The notes below the pieces were generated by a model. The model worked only from the letters and a program-made list of their open reading frames with translations. It was not told the origin of the DNA and ran no database searches. Shown here in pieces: positions 52,486-62,131 of a stretch of 64,000 nt of DNA; within the stretch, counting starts at the first letter, position 1; every line of letters starts with the position of its first letter. The stretch is from Lachnospira sp. UBA3790. GTDB lineage: Bacteria; Bacillota; Clostridia; Lachnospirales; Lachnospiraceae. The DNA lies in contig DFEY01000002.1 of assembly GCA_002369135.1 (NCBI GenBank), forward strand, positions 185,840 to 249,839, in the 5' to 3' direction. The translations under genes and the position numbers were made by a program.

Positions 52486-55116
52486 TTATTTTTTAACTAT
52501 TCTCATTCCAAGTTTAATTATTTCATTAATAATCACTACTGATAATGCAACAACTATCATCTTGCCCCACGTAGCCATTGAGAGTCCAACTGTTCCAAAT
52601 ACCGGTTTTCCAAACTGTGTAATAACAAATTGGATAGCTAACACTAGCAAGAACACTCCCAACATTAGTTTGTTTTTCAAAATATTTTTATACATTGGCG
52701 TAGTATCTAGTTCTCTACAGTTAAACGCGTTAAACAACTGAAATAGTACAAACATTGTAAATATTACCGTGGTTGATCCATCTTTGCCGGCGCCTAAAAA
52801 ATCAGTGAAGTACTGAACCAAACATACGGCTGATATGAACACACCATTTAGCATTATTCTAGCAAACATCTTCTTAGAAATTATATTTTCATTTCTCTTA
52901 GTAGGTTTTCTATCAAAGAGATTTTCTCTCATAGGTTCAAGTCCAAGTGTAAGCGCTGGTGGTCCATCCATAATGATGTTTATCCACAATAGTTCGAGTG
53001 CTGTAAAAGGGCTCTTAAATCCTGCCACTATAGAAACAATAATAACAACTACCGATGAAACATTTACTGTAAGTTGGAACTGAATGAAACGTTTAAAGTT
53101 TTCATATATTCCTCTTCCCCACTTAACTGCCTTAACAATAGTAGTAAACGAATCATCCAAAAGTACGATGTCGCTGGCTTCTTTAGTAACCTCTGTGCCG
53201 GCTATACCCATCGCAATACCTACATCCGCATGCTTGATAGCTGGCGCATCATTTATTCCATCACCTGTTACTGCCACTACATTTCCTTCGCCCTTAAGGA
53301 GTTTAACCACTCTCATTTTAATCATAGGTGTACTTCTAGCAATAACACGAATTCTCTTTAGAGCCTCAATCAACTCTTCATCGCTCATCTCATCTATATC
53401 TTTGGCTTCCACTGCCACTCCATCTTCACCTAGCAGATGAAGTTCGTTGGCAATAGCTGTTGCAGTAACAATATTGTCACCCGTCAACATCTTAACCTCA
53501 ATGCCGGCTTTTCGACACTTCGCCAAAGAATCATAAACATCGTCACTCACTGGATCTGAGATAACAGCGAATCCGTCAAAGACAAAGTCATTCTCCACTA
53601 CTTCTTCCGACTCATCGTTGTATGAACCAAGTTCCTTGTGAGCAAAACCAATCAATCTTCCAGCTTGCTCCTGGAATGATTGCATTAATTCAGTCAATTC
53701 TTTTTCTTTGGCTTCGTCCACATTGCTACATCTATGCAAAATCTTTCCAGGACTGCCCTTCATATATGCCATAATTTTGCCGTCTATCTTCACGATTCGA
53801 GTCATTCTCTTTTTCTGTGAAGAAAAAGCAAAAGTTTTTAGTTCTTCATATTTATTTCTAATATCCTCGTAGTCAAAACCTGATTTTTCGAGTCCAACTA
53901 AAAGTGCACACTCAGTAGGATTTCCAATAAATGTAAACTCATCTTCCTCTTTGGATAAATTGGCATTAGAATTGATTGCACAGTTCTGAACAATAAATTC
54001 ATCTCTTAGTTGATCTGGTTCTAGCAATTCATCATTCGCATAAAATTTTCTTACAGTCATTTTGTTCTCAGTAAGAGTTCCTGTCTTATCAGAACAAATG
54101 ATGTTTACACATCCGATAGTCTCACAAGCAACCATCTTCTTAACAAGTGCATTTTCTCTAGTCATCTTTATAATATTAAGCGCTAGTGATACGGCTACTA
54201 TAGTAGGGAGTCCTTCAGGTACTGCCGCCACTATAAGTACAATACTTGTGATGAACGCTTCAGACACAGTACTGAAATTCAAATCCGCGCGCATCTGCCA
54301 AATCTGAATTCCAAGAACAACTACTGCTGCTATTATTCCAAGAATGGCAATCATCTTGCCCATTCTGTCTAACTTTTCCTGAAGAGGTGTAGTAGATTGA
54401 TCCACCGTGGATAGTTCACCAGCAATCTGTCCAAACTCTGTATCTTTTCCAACTGCTGTCACTACCATCTTTGCAGTACCACCAGAAACAAAACAACCAG
54501 AATAAGCCATATTTACTCTATCTGCTACTTGAGTTCCATCATCTCCTACAAAGTCCTCATTTTTTGTGACATGTTCGCTCTCACCCGTAAGTGTAGACTC
54601 ATCCACATTTAACTCTTGAGTCTGGATTAATCTTCCGTCAGCCACTATTTTGTCGCCAGTTTCTAGTAATAAAATATCACCGACCACAATCTCGCCCTGA
54701 GTCACATACTGTGCCTCTCCATTTCTGATAACTTTGACTAAAGTATCTTCATTAATCTTATTCAAAGCCTCAAAAGCTTTGGCGCTCTTGCCTTCGGTGA
54801 CAACTGTTATAACAACACTAAGTCCAATTGCTACAAAAATACCTATACATTCGATGAAGTTGTATTCTTCCCCTCTCATATAATTTGCTACATTCACTGC
54901 CACTGTGATAGCGCCAGCTACTAGAAGCAAAATGAGCATAGGCTCAGTTACTGCATCCCATATTCTTTTTAAAAGTGACACCTTCTCACTTGACCCAAAT
55001 GAATTGGCACCATTCTTCTCTCTAGAAGTTTTTACTTCGTCGTCATTAAGACCCACGTTAGGATCTACATTCAAATTTTCTAAAACTTCCTTTGCTGTTT
55101 TCTTATAACTTTCCAT
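52486..55116 (-). CDS. Calcium-transporting P-type ATPase (PMCA/SERCA-like)
   Basis: A type II P-type ATPase, 876 residues. Motifs are LTGES (176-180), PEGLP (300-304), the phosphorylated D343 in CSDKTGTLTEN, MKGSPG, and GDGINDAPAIKHADVGIAMG. TM6 reads NIIMDGPPALTLG, as in calcium pumps with one calcium site. An N-terminal cation-ATPase domain and a C-terminal four-helix part are present. It probably exports Ca2+, but Mn2+ or another cation cannot be excluded. The start at 55116 has AAGGA at good spacing; an upstream ATG at 55134 would add six residues. It lies 35 bp after the LRR gene. Confidence 0.9.
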   Translation of the reverse strand: MESYKKTAKEVLENLNVDPNVGLNDDEVKTSREKNGANSFGSSEKVSLLKRIWDAVTEPMLILLLVAGAITVAVNVANYMRGEEYNFIECIGIFVAIGLSVVITVVTEGKSAKAFEALNKINEDTLVKVIRNGEAQYVTQGEIVVGDILLLETGDKIVADGRLIQTQELNVDESTLTGESEHVTKNEDFVGDDGTQVADRVNMAYSGCFVSGGTAKMVVTAVGKDTEFGQIAGELSTVDQSTTPLQEKLDRMGKMIAILGIIAAVVVLGIQIWQMRADLNFSTVSEAFITSIVLIVAAVPEGLPTIVAVSLALNIIKMTRENALVKKMVACETIGCVNIICSDKTGTLTENKMTVRKFYANDELLEPDQLRDEFIVQNCAINSNANLSKEEDEFTFIGNPTECALLVGLEKSGFDYEDIRNKYEELKTFAFSSQKKRMTRIVKIDGKIMAYMKGSPGKILHRCSNVDEAKEKELTELMQSFQEQAGRLIGFAHKELGSYNDESEEVVENDFVFDGFAVISDPVSDDVYDSLAKCRKAGIEVKMLTGDNIVTATAIANELHLLGEDGVAVEAKDIDEMSDEELIEALKRIRVIARSTPMIKMRVVKLLKGEGNVVAVTGDGINDAPAIKHADVGIAMGIAGTEVTKEASDIVLLDDSFTTIVKAVKWGRGIYENFKRFIQFQLTVNVSSVVVIIVSIVAGFKSPFTALELLWINIIMDGPPALTLGLEPMRENLFDRKPTKRNENIISKKMFARIMLNGVFISAVCLVQYFTDFLGAGKDGSTTVIFTMFVLFQLFNAFNCRELDTTPMYKNILKNKLMLGVFLLVLAIQFVITQFGKPVFGTVGLSMATWGKMIVVALSVVIINEIIKLGMRIVKK

Positions 55117-55151
55117 TACATAGTCCTTCTGCATTTAATAATGGGTCAGAT

Positions 55152-56087
55152 CTAATCAATCACGATTTCAAAACTCTTCTTTTGATTGTGACTATTTAGG
55201 AAACGATATGTGTTTGAATCCTTTGTACAATGTACTTTAACACCTTTTGTCTTTCCAAAAATGTCATCACCTAAGTAATCTATAGAATCTGGAAGAGTAA
55301 TATCTTTTAGTTTACTGTTGGCAAATGCATTATCATGAATCTGAGTTATTCCGTCGCTCAAAATAATCTCTTCTACATTTGAGAATGCAAATGCGTAAGA
55401 CTCAATAGTCTTCACCGATGAAGGAACAATTACCTTCTTTACTTTCTTCGCTCTATCATAATCTGTAGAGAAAGTATTGGCTGCAATATCCGTAGCTTCC
55501 GATGGCACCCTTACATTTTCCAAATCACCTGTGTAAGCAACAAGTGTATCATCGCCATCTATCGCAAATCCCTCGTCATTAAACAATCCATTTCTTATGT
55601 AGTAATCATTTGTGGTCATATTAAAGTCCACTTGATCTTCTGCTGCTTCTTTCTTTGAGAAATAATACACCAGTTTACCGTGAACATTCACTTCAAAATG
55701 CTTCGACAAAGAATAATCCTCTAAGTCATCAGTGTCAGCTGCGTAATCAGCCTCCAAATATTCATCTGTATAATCTATAGGATAATCACTTCCATCAAGA
55801 TTGATTGTGTGCTCTCCTATTTTGTATGTTCCTTTATTTACAAGGTTTCCATCTACGTCGTGCTTTTCATAGTCTCCACCGTCCATGTCTACTACAAAGA
55901 AGTCATCCACATCTACCATATACCATCTTCCATCTAGATCCACAGACTTGTAGTTTTCCTTGTAAGTCAACGCTTCATGTTTTTTAAATTTAACGAATGA
56001 CACCATAAAAACAATCATCAAGAAAAAGATGATATCTATTATCAATATTCTTTTTGCATTTCTAATCCTTTTAGTAGTAGTTCTCAT
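55152..56087 (-). CDS. Membrane-anchored LRR (BspA-type) protein
   Basis: The protein has 311 residues. A basic N-terminus and one membrane helix (about 13-32, ILIIDIIFFLMIVFMVSFV) put the rest outside. The middle (about 45-190) is acidic and beta-rich. The C-terminal part (about 195-300) has BspA/Treponema-type leucine-rich repeats (VRVPSEATDIAANTF, VIVPSSVKTIESYAFAF, IILSDGITQIHDNAFANS, ITLPDSIDYLGDDIF). Such repeats mediate binding, often of host or surface ligands. It is probably transcribed with the calcium-type ATPase, with a TATAAT-like -10 near 56122-56127. Confidence 0.8.
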   Translation of the reverse strand: MRTTTKRIRNAKRILIIDIIFFLMIVFMVSFVKFKKHEALTYKENYKSVDLDGRWYMVDVDDFFVVDMDGGDYEKHDVDGNLVNKGTYKIGEHTINLDGSDYPIDYTDEYLEADYAADTDDLEDYSLSKHFEVNVHGKLVYYFSKKEAAEDQVDFNMTTNDYYIRNGLFNDEGFAIDGDDTLVAYTGDLENVRVPSEATDIAANTFSTDYDRAKKVKKVIVPSSVKTIESYAFAFSNVEEIILSDGITQIHDNAFANSKLKDITLPDSIDYLGDDIFGKTKGVKVHCTKDSNTYRFLNSHNQKKSFEIVID

Positions 56088-56168
56088 TTCGTTCTCTCTA
56101 TAAATTTGCTCACCAACTAGTATTATATCAAAAATAGATATATATGAATATGTAAATATCTATAATCT

Positions 56169-58715
56169 CTATTTATTTTGCTCAGCTTCGTCCAAACTCT
56201 TAAACCCTTCCATATGAACAGTATTTTCAATGGTCATCTTCGCCAAATTCTTTCCCTCGTGGAACAATCCAACGATAAACTTGCCATACATCTTTATCAG
56301 CTCGTCTGAGTAAGTCAAAAGTTCACCGCGAAGGTATGTCTCGTATGATGTGTTGTAAAGTGAATCATTTTCTTTTGTAATGTCTCTAGCATCTCCAGCC
56401 AACTTTGGATATTCTTTGGCGAACTCTTCCATCCAGCCAACTTGAATATCTACTATCTGGTCCACTATCGCTCTAGTTTTCGCATCCTTAACTGGAAGAT
56501 TTGGCTCAAGTTCTTTGTATTCATCAGGCGCAGTACTCTCCATCATCCTTGCATACTTCTCAGTGATCATATTCCAGCCTTTAGCCTGGTTTTCCTTCCA
56601 AAGTTTAAGAAGAGTCTTTAGCATCTCATCTGTCCAAGTCATATACTGGCTCTTTCGCATCACGCTGAAAGTTGGCCAATCATCCTGGCAAGAAGCTCTG
56701 CCACCTTCATTTTGAACTTTATCAAAAACGTCAAATTCGATTTTGACTATCTCATCTATAATCTCATCTCTGCTCTTTGTCTTTGGCTTAACTAATCTAG
56801 CAGCCTGAGGAGCCATCAAAACTTCATGCACATAGTCTCCCAAAAAGTTTGATTTCTTATCTTTGATGATTCCCTGCTCTTGTAATTCATTTAGAATAAG
56901 CTTAGCAATCATCTCAATAATCATAACCTTCTGATCTTCATTGTTGATCATTCGGCTATCATACTTGAAATCTTTCCAGCACTCTCTCTGATCTTTTGTA
57001 TCCGCCAAAGCCCTTAGCATATCTCCCACTTCAGGAAGTATTTCCAAAGACTTCGAGCCTGTAAGCAACCACTTATAATATGGCGCATACTGATCGTTTA
57101 GTAAAAACAAACAATGAAGTGTGTCTTCCATATACTTTGCAATACAGATTGCTGCTGTCACATAATCTTTTCTCGCCATTGAGCGCGCGTAGTTCGCCTG
57201 CCCCATCTGTGACATCGAACTTATCATTCTGGCAAGCTTTACACGATATGCCTCAGGAGGCTGCGCCAAAAATCCAGCACGTCTTCTTGTGAACTCACCC
57301 AAATCATCGCGCCAAACTTCACCGTTTGTAACTGTTGCTAGTTTGTAGTCATCTATTTCAACCCAAGCCGCAGCTATTTCCGGTGCTTCTCTATATCCAG
57401 TGTATTGTTCGAAGAAATCTCCCATTCTCCAAACACCCACTCTGCCTTTGCCCATCTCTGTAGTGGCTCTTGTTATTCCCATATAAGTCTGTGGGAGTTT
57501 GTCATACTCTTCTTGTACCTTATCTCCCATCGCTTTGTATAGTTCCTTTGGAAGCCAAATACAAAAGCCCGGTCCAAAGTCGTGGTCTCTTGAAAATGCG
57601 TCGTCATAGCCAAAGACTTCGGAGCCCTCGCCCACAAGTCCCACGGCCATTTGGTCCTCATACTCTGGGAACTTCTCGTGAATCATCGCTCTACCGTATT
57701 CCTCGTAAAACTTTTTGCAGATTTCCATTCCTGTCAAATCATCTGCTTCAATTGATGCCACTTCAGAACCAATCACTTCTTCAGTTTCCTCTAAAATGTC
57801 TTCAGACTGTTTGTTTATTAGCTTCTGCTCTTTTTTCTTGAGCTTCTTTATTTCTTTCTTTTCTGTCTTTAGTTTTTTCTTTTCTTCTTTTTTATTGATG
57901 TCTGTTTTTTCTTCAACAGTCTCTAGCTTTCCGCCTATCTCTTCAAAGTTTGCAAGAACAGTTTTGTAAGCATCACTGTCCTTTCCCATATTTATTTCTA
58001 TTTCTCTTAGTGCTTCCTCATATAGTTTTAGGGCTTCCGCAGTGTTTCCTTCCTTCACCATCAAAGAAGCCATAGCCGCTACTGCTCCACTATAGTGGAA
58101 GTTCTTCTCTTCATCTTTTCTGAAAATCTCTAATGCCTTTTCAAGATGCGCCTTCGCCGAAGGCAAATCGTCAAGTTCAATCTCGCTGGCCGCTAGATTA
58201 GAAAGTGTAGTAGCAACCTCTATCTCATGTCCTTCTAACTGCTCGATTATTGAGAGTGCCTTCTTTAAATGCTCTGTTGCCATTAGGAAATTGCCCATCT
58301 CCTGGTACAAAAGAGCAATATTGTTATGTAAACTAGCGAATTTGTAGTCATTTTCATCTAGTTGCTCACGGTAAATTTTAAAAACTGTGTTGTAGTAACC
58401 TAGCGACTCTACTTTCTTGCCTGCTGCTCTATGGGCATTCGCAATATTTTGAAGGCTAGTGGCATACTCCACTGTTCCCTCCAAATGATTTCTATTAAGT
58501 AAGCTAATTGTTTCGTCGCACGCTCTTAAACTCTTTTCATAATTTCCAGTATCTCTATTGAAACCAATGATTTCATTTAAAATAGTGATTCCAAGAAAGT
58601 CATCACCATTTTGGAGCGCACTTTGTAGAGAGTCATCCAAATACTCATCCACTTTTGTCAAATCTTTCTCTGCAAACAACTTATTTAGTTTTTCGTAGAA
58701 CTCGTTAGTATTCAT
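56169..58715 (-). CDS. TPR-DUF4037-DUF4125 fusion protein
   Basis: The protein has 848 residues and is cytoplasmic (no signal or membrane segment). TPR repeats fill about 10-265 (ASLHNNIALLYQEMGNFLMAT, ATTLSNLAASEIELDDLPSA). A Lys/Glu coiled stretch spans 270-310. A DUF4037-like region follows from about 330, with AVGLVGEGSEVFGYDDAFSR and DHDFGPGFCIW, resembling a nucleotidyltransferase core. The last ~200 residues match DUF4125 (EIVKIEFDVFDKVQNEGGRA, CQDDWPTFSVMRKSQ, MTEKYARMMESTAP-like). Such proteins occur in Lachnospiraceae with unknown role. The gene starts 10 bp after a terminator-like hairpin behind proS. Confidence 0.78.
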   Translation of the reverse strand: MNTNEFYEKLNKLFAEKDLTKVDEYLDDSLQSALQNGDDFLGITILNEIIGFNRDTGNYEKSLRACDETISLLNRNHLEGTVEYATSLQNIANAHRAAGKKVESLGYYNTVFKIYREQLDENDYKFASLHNNIALLYQEMGNFLMATEHLKKALSIIEQLEGHEIEVATTLSNLAASEIELDDLPSAKAHLEKALEIFRKDEEKNFHYSGAVAAMASLMVKEGNTAEALKLYEEALREIEINMGKDSDAYKTVLANFEEIGGKLETVEEKTDINKKEEKKKLKTEKKEIKKLKKKEQKLINKQSEDILEETEEVIGSEVASIEADDLTGMEICKKFYEEYGRAMIHEKFPEYEDQMAVGLVGEGSEVFGYDDAFSRDHDFGPGFCIWLPKELYKAMGDKVQEEYDKLPQTYMGITRATTEMGKGRVGVWRMGDFFEQYTGYREAPEIAAAWVEIDDYKLATVTNGEVWRDDLGEFTRRRAGFLAQPPEAYRVKLARMISSMSQMGQANYARSMARKDYVTAAICIAKYMEDTLHCLFLLNDQYAPYYKWLLTGSKSLEILPEVGDMLRALADTKDQRECWKDFKYDSRMINNEDQKVMIIEMIAKLILNELQEQGIIKDKKSNFLGDYVHEVLMAPQAARLVKPKTKSRDEIIDEIVKIEFDVFDKVQNEGGRASCQDDWPTFSVMRKSQYMTWTDEMLKTLLKLWKENQAKGWNMITEKYARMMESTAPDEYKELEPNLPVKDAKTRAIVDQIVDIQVGWMEEFAKEYPKLAGDARDITKENDSLYNTSYETYLRGELLTYSDELIKMYGKFIVGLFHEGKNLAKMTIENTVHMEGFKSLDEAEQNK

Positions 58716-58725
58716 TTTACTTCCT

Positions 58726-58756
58726 CAAAAACAAAAGAGGCATATAGATGCCTCTT
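58726..58756 (-). terminator. Terminator-like hairpin between proS and the TPR-DUF4037 gene
   Basis: AAGAGGCAT / ATGCCTCTT with a 4-nt loop is followed by TTGTTTTTG on minus. It ends only 10 bp before the next start codon, leaving no room for a promoter, so the next gene must be read through it or be translated from a processed RNA. The arm AGAGGCATAT also occurs in the repeat array at 62132-62440. Confidence 0.75.
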
Positions 58757-58761
58757 ATCTG

Positions 58762-60498
58762 TTATTTTACCTTTTCGTAAATCTGATCTGTTAGCATCTG
58801 GATTATTTCATCCACCTTATCAAGAGCCTCGTCCACAGGAACCATCTCTTTATCAATTTGTTTGTCCCTAGTTGAAATCTCAACTGCATTTTCTGCCAAG
58901 TTTCTAGGGCTAACTACTACCCTAACTGGCACGCCTAGTAAATCGGCATCTGCAAACATAGCACCAGGTCTAACGTCTCTATCATCATAGATAACCTCAA
59001 TGCCTTTGTTTTGAAGTGCATCATATAGTTCATCTGCCTTTGCCTTTGCCGCAGCATCATCTGAACGCAAGCAACAAAGATGAACTTGCCATGGAGCAAT
59101 AGTGATAGGCCAGATTGGGCCCCAGTCATCGTGGCTAACTTCACAGATGGATGCAGCCATACGACCAACACCAATTCCGTAACATCCCATAATTGGATAC
59201 TGCTCCTTACCATTCTCATCTAGATAAGTGAAGTTCATAGCCTTCGAGTACTTTGTACCAAGTTGGAAAATGTTACCAACCTCGATACCTCTCTCAATCT
59301 TGATGGCTTTCTTTCCACACTCTGGACAAATGCCACCCTCCACTATCTTGGCTACATCTACATACTCTGGACTGTCGCAATCTCTGTCCACGTTGAATCC
59401 TTGATAATGGTAATCCACTTTATTTGCACCAGTCACTAGATATTCAATATCCTTTAATGACTTGTCAAACAAAACAGTAACCTTTTCATTAATTCCAACT
59501 GGGCCAATAAATCCTGCTGTTAGAACGCTGTCATCCACTATTTCACCCGGATGTATCTCGCAACCTGCTGCATTTGCAAGTTTGGTCTCGTTAATATCTA
59601 GATCGCCACGAATAAATGCAACGATATATGAATCATCTTCGTTTCTCTGATATACAACAGCCTTAGCAGTATTTTCTGCTGGTACATTCAAGAACTCACA
59701 TAGAGCCTCGATAGTTCCTGTACCCGGAGTTTCTACCATTTCAAGGTCTGCCATCTTTAAATCGTTTTTGTTTTCAAGAATAACTGGCGCCGCTTCCACG
59801 TTTGCGCTGTAGCCACACTCTGGACAAACTGCTATTGAGTCTTCTCCAGCTGGAGTTAATAGCATATACTCATGTGAAATGCTTCCACCCATCATACCTG
59901 AGTCTGATGCCACAACCTTTACCTGTGGAATTCCACATCTTGCAAAAATCCTATTGTAAGCATCGTACTGTCTCTGATAATACTTTTCCAAATCTTCCTG
60001 TGATGTATGGAATGAATAAGCATCCTTCATTGTGAACTCGCGAACACGAATAAGTCCAGCACGTGGTCTAGCCTCATCTCTGAACTTTGTCTGAATCTGA
60101 TAAATCATAAATGGATACTTAGCGTAACTATTAGCCCACTCGCGAACAAGTTGAACTGCAGCTTCTTCGTGTGTCATACCAAGAACCATCTTAGAACCCG
60201 TTCTGTCAGTAAATCTTAGAAGTTCTGATCCTACGCTCTCGTATCTTCCAGACTCATCCCAAAGGCTAGCTGGAAGTGTTACAGGAAATAGGACTTCCTG
60301 TCCATCGCACTTATCCATCTCATCGCGGATGATATTTTCAATTTTTCTAGAAATTCTCTTCATTACTGGATACTGTGAGTAAACTCCGTTTGCTACATTC
60401 TTAATGTATCCACCTCTAACCATTAACGCATGGCTATCTATTAAACAACTGGCTGGTCTTTCTTTAAACCTATCGCCTACCATATTTGCTAGTTTCAT
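58762..60498 (-). CDS. proS: Prolyl-tRNA synthetase
   Basis: A class II ProRS of bacterial type, 578 residues, with the editing (INS) domain between motifs 2 and 3. Motif 2 is in FRDEARPRAGLIRVREFTMKD, motif 3 in CYGIGVGRMAASI. The editing domain (about 225-390) has VVYQRNEDDSYIVAFIRGDL. The start at 60498 has TTGGAG; a longer frame to 60519 adds seven unlikely residues. It lies 32 bp after clpX and is likely cotranscribed. Confidence 0.96.
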   Translation of the reverse strand: MKLANMVGDRFKERPASCLIDSHALMVRGGYIKNVANGVYSQYPVMKRISRKIENIIRDEMDKCDGQEVLFPVTLPASLWDESGRYESVGSELLRFTDRTGSKMVLGMTHEEAAVQLVREWANSYAKYPFMIYQIQTKFRDEARPRAGLIRVREFTMKDAYSFHTSQEDLEKYYQRQYDAYNRIFARCGIPQVKVVASDSGMMGGSISHEYMLLTPAGEDSIAVCPECGYSANVEAAPVILENKNDLKMADLEMVETPGTGTIEALCEFLNVPAENTAKAVVYQRNEDDSYIVAFIRGDLDINETKLANAAGCEIHPGEIVDDSVLTAGFIGPVGINEKVTVLFDKSLKDIEYLVTGANKVDYHYQGFNVDRDCDSPEYVDVAKIVEGGICPECGKKAIKIERGIEVGNIFQLGTKYSKAMNFTYLDENGKEQYPIMGCYGIGVGRMAASICEVSHDDWGPIWPITIAPWQVHLCCLRSDDAAAKAKADELYDALQNKGIEVIYDDRDVRPGAMFADADLLGVPVRVVVSPRNLAENAVEISTRDKQIDKEMVPVDEALDKVDEIIQMLTDQIYEKVK

Positions 60499-60530
60499 TT
60501 TATTTCTCCAATCTATCAATGTTTGATTTT

Positions 60531-62048
60531 TTATGCTTGTGCTTCCTTTTTAGGTTCGGGGTCTGGAGCCTCCTTATGGTGAGTCGCTCTCATCTCAATC
60601 TTAGGACTACCATTACCATTGATGTACTCCTCAGTAATTGTAACTGTTCCAATATTGTCATCCTTTGGAATCTCATACATAATATCAAGCATTAACTCTT
60701 CTAGAATTGCTCTTAGCGCTCTTGCTCCAGTCTTTCTCTCCATTGCTTTCTTTGCGATAGCGTGAAGCGCTTCATCAGTAAATTGAAGTTTAACTTCATC
60801 TAACTCTAAGAGTTTCTGGAACTGTGCAATAATCGCATTCTTCGGATCCGTCAAAATCTGTACAAGCATATCCTCTGTAAGTTCATCAAGTGTAAACATA
60901 ATTGGAAGTCTTCCCAAGAACTCTGGAATCATACCAAACTTGCGAAGGTCATCCGCAGTTACATTCTTGATAACGTTAGGGTCTTTGTCGTACTTGTCCG
61001 ACAAATCACTCTTGAATCCGATAGCTGCTTCTTTATTTAATCGTTCTTTGACGATATCTTCTAAATCTGGGAACGCACCGCCGCAGATAAATAAAATGTT
61101 TCTAGTGTTAACTGTAGCTAGTGGAACCATTGCGTTTTTGCTAGTAGCGCCCACTGGCACTTCCACTTCACTGCCCTCTAGCAGTTTAAGCATACCCTGC
61201 TGAACTGACTCGCCACTAACGTCACGACTTCTTGTTGTGTCTTTCTTTGCAATCTTATCAATCTCGTCTATAAATACGATACCGGTCTCTGCGCGCTCTA
61301 CATCATTGTCAGCATTTGCTAACAATTTTGAGATAACACTCTCGATGTCATCACCTATATATCCAGCCTCTGTAAGCGATGTGGCATCAGTGATAGCCAA
61401 AGGCACATCAAGTAACCTCGCCAAAGTCTTAACAAGATATGTCTTACCACAACCTGTAGGTCCAATCATAAGCATGTTTGACTTATCAATCTCAATCTCG
61501 TCCATAGTATTTGTAGCCACTCTCTTATAGTGGTTGTAAACTGCCACAGACATAATCTTCTTCGCGTGATCCTGACCAATCACATAGTCATCAAGCATGT
61601 GCTTAATCTTATGTGGCGCAGGAATCTTGTTGATATCAATCAAAGGCTCTTCGCGCTTTTCTTTTTTCTTAAGTTTCTGTTTGTTAGGTACTTCGTTTCG
61701 AAGTTCTTCCGGTGTCATCATATGAACACCCGGAGTATTAAGTAGCTTTTCCAATTCTTCTTTAGAAATGCTCACACCCATGCCCATGTTTTGCATGCTC
61801 TGGAAACTCTTCTGCAAGCAATCTTCACATACAGTTACATTTCCAGGCAAGTCAAATAGTTTACCGCACTTGCTCTCGGGCCTACGGCAAACATAACAAA
61901 CTTTTTCGTACTGAGAATCGTCGTTAGAACCACTGTTTTCTACAGTAGTTTCATCCTTTTTAACATCAGAATCTTCTGTACTAACTTCATCAGTTTCAAC
62001 TATATTTTCATTTTCAAATTCATTGTTTTTGTCTTTGTTTTCACTCAT
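60531..62048 (-). CDS. clpX: ClpX-type AAA+ unfoldase, variant
   Basis: The protein has 505 residues, longer than the usual ~420. A 50-residue acidic extension precedes the zinc finger (C51, C54, C74, C77). Walker A GPTGCGKT is at 196-203 and Walker B is FIDEID. The first pore loop reads GYIGDD in place of GYVGED, and the ClpP-docking IGF is at 343-345. The RKH loop of standard ClpX is missing: ATSKNAMVPL stands where GRKHPQQ is expected. It probably still works with ClpP but may choose other substrates. A second ClpX elsewhere in the genome is possible. It lies 32 bp before proS. Confidence 0.85.
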   Translation of the reverse strand: MSENKDKNNEFENENIVETDEVSTEDSDVKKDETTVENSGSNDDSQYEKVCYVCRRPESKCGKLFDLPGNVTVCEDCLQKSFQSMQNMGMGVSISKEELEKLLNTPGVHMMTPEELRNEVPNKQKLKKKEKREEPLIDINKIPAPHKIKHMLDDYVIGQDHAKKIMSVAVYNHYKRVATNTMDEIEIDKSNMLMIGPTGCGKTYLVKTLARLLDVPLAITDATSLTEAGYIGDDIESVISKLLANADNDVERAETGIVFIDEIDKIAKKDTTRSRDVSGESVQQGMLKLLEGSEVEVPVGATSKNAMVPLATVNTRNILFICGGAFPDLEDIVKERLNKEAAIGFKSDLSDKYDKDPNVIKNVTADDLRKFGMIPEFLGRLPIMFTLDELTEDMLVQILTDPKNAIIAQFQKLLELDEVKLQFTDEALHAIAKKAMERKTGARALRAILEELMLDIMYEIPKDDNIGTVTITEEYINGNGSPKIEMRATHHKEAPDPEPKKEAQA

Positions 62049-62084
62049 TTTTCTTCTCCCGAATATTAAAATATTCCACCGAAT

Positions 62085-62113
62085 ATCTTACCATATATCA
62101 TAGTAAAGGGCAA
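62085..62113 (-). promoter_or_regulatory. Promoter of clpX-proS
   Basis: On minus, TTGCCC (complement of 62108-62113), 17 bp and TAAGAT (complement of 62085-62090) with a TGG extension. The short leader then has a GAATATT / AATATTC hairpin just before GGGAGAAG. Confidence 0.6.
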
Positions 62114-62131
62114 AATATACTATACGGTGGT

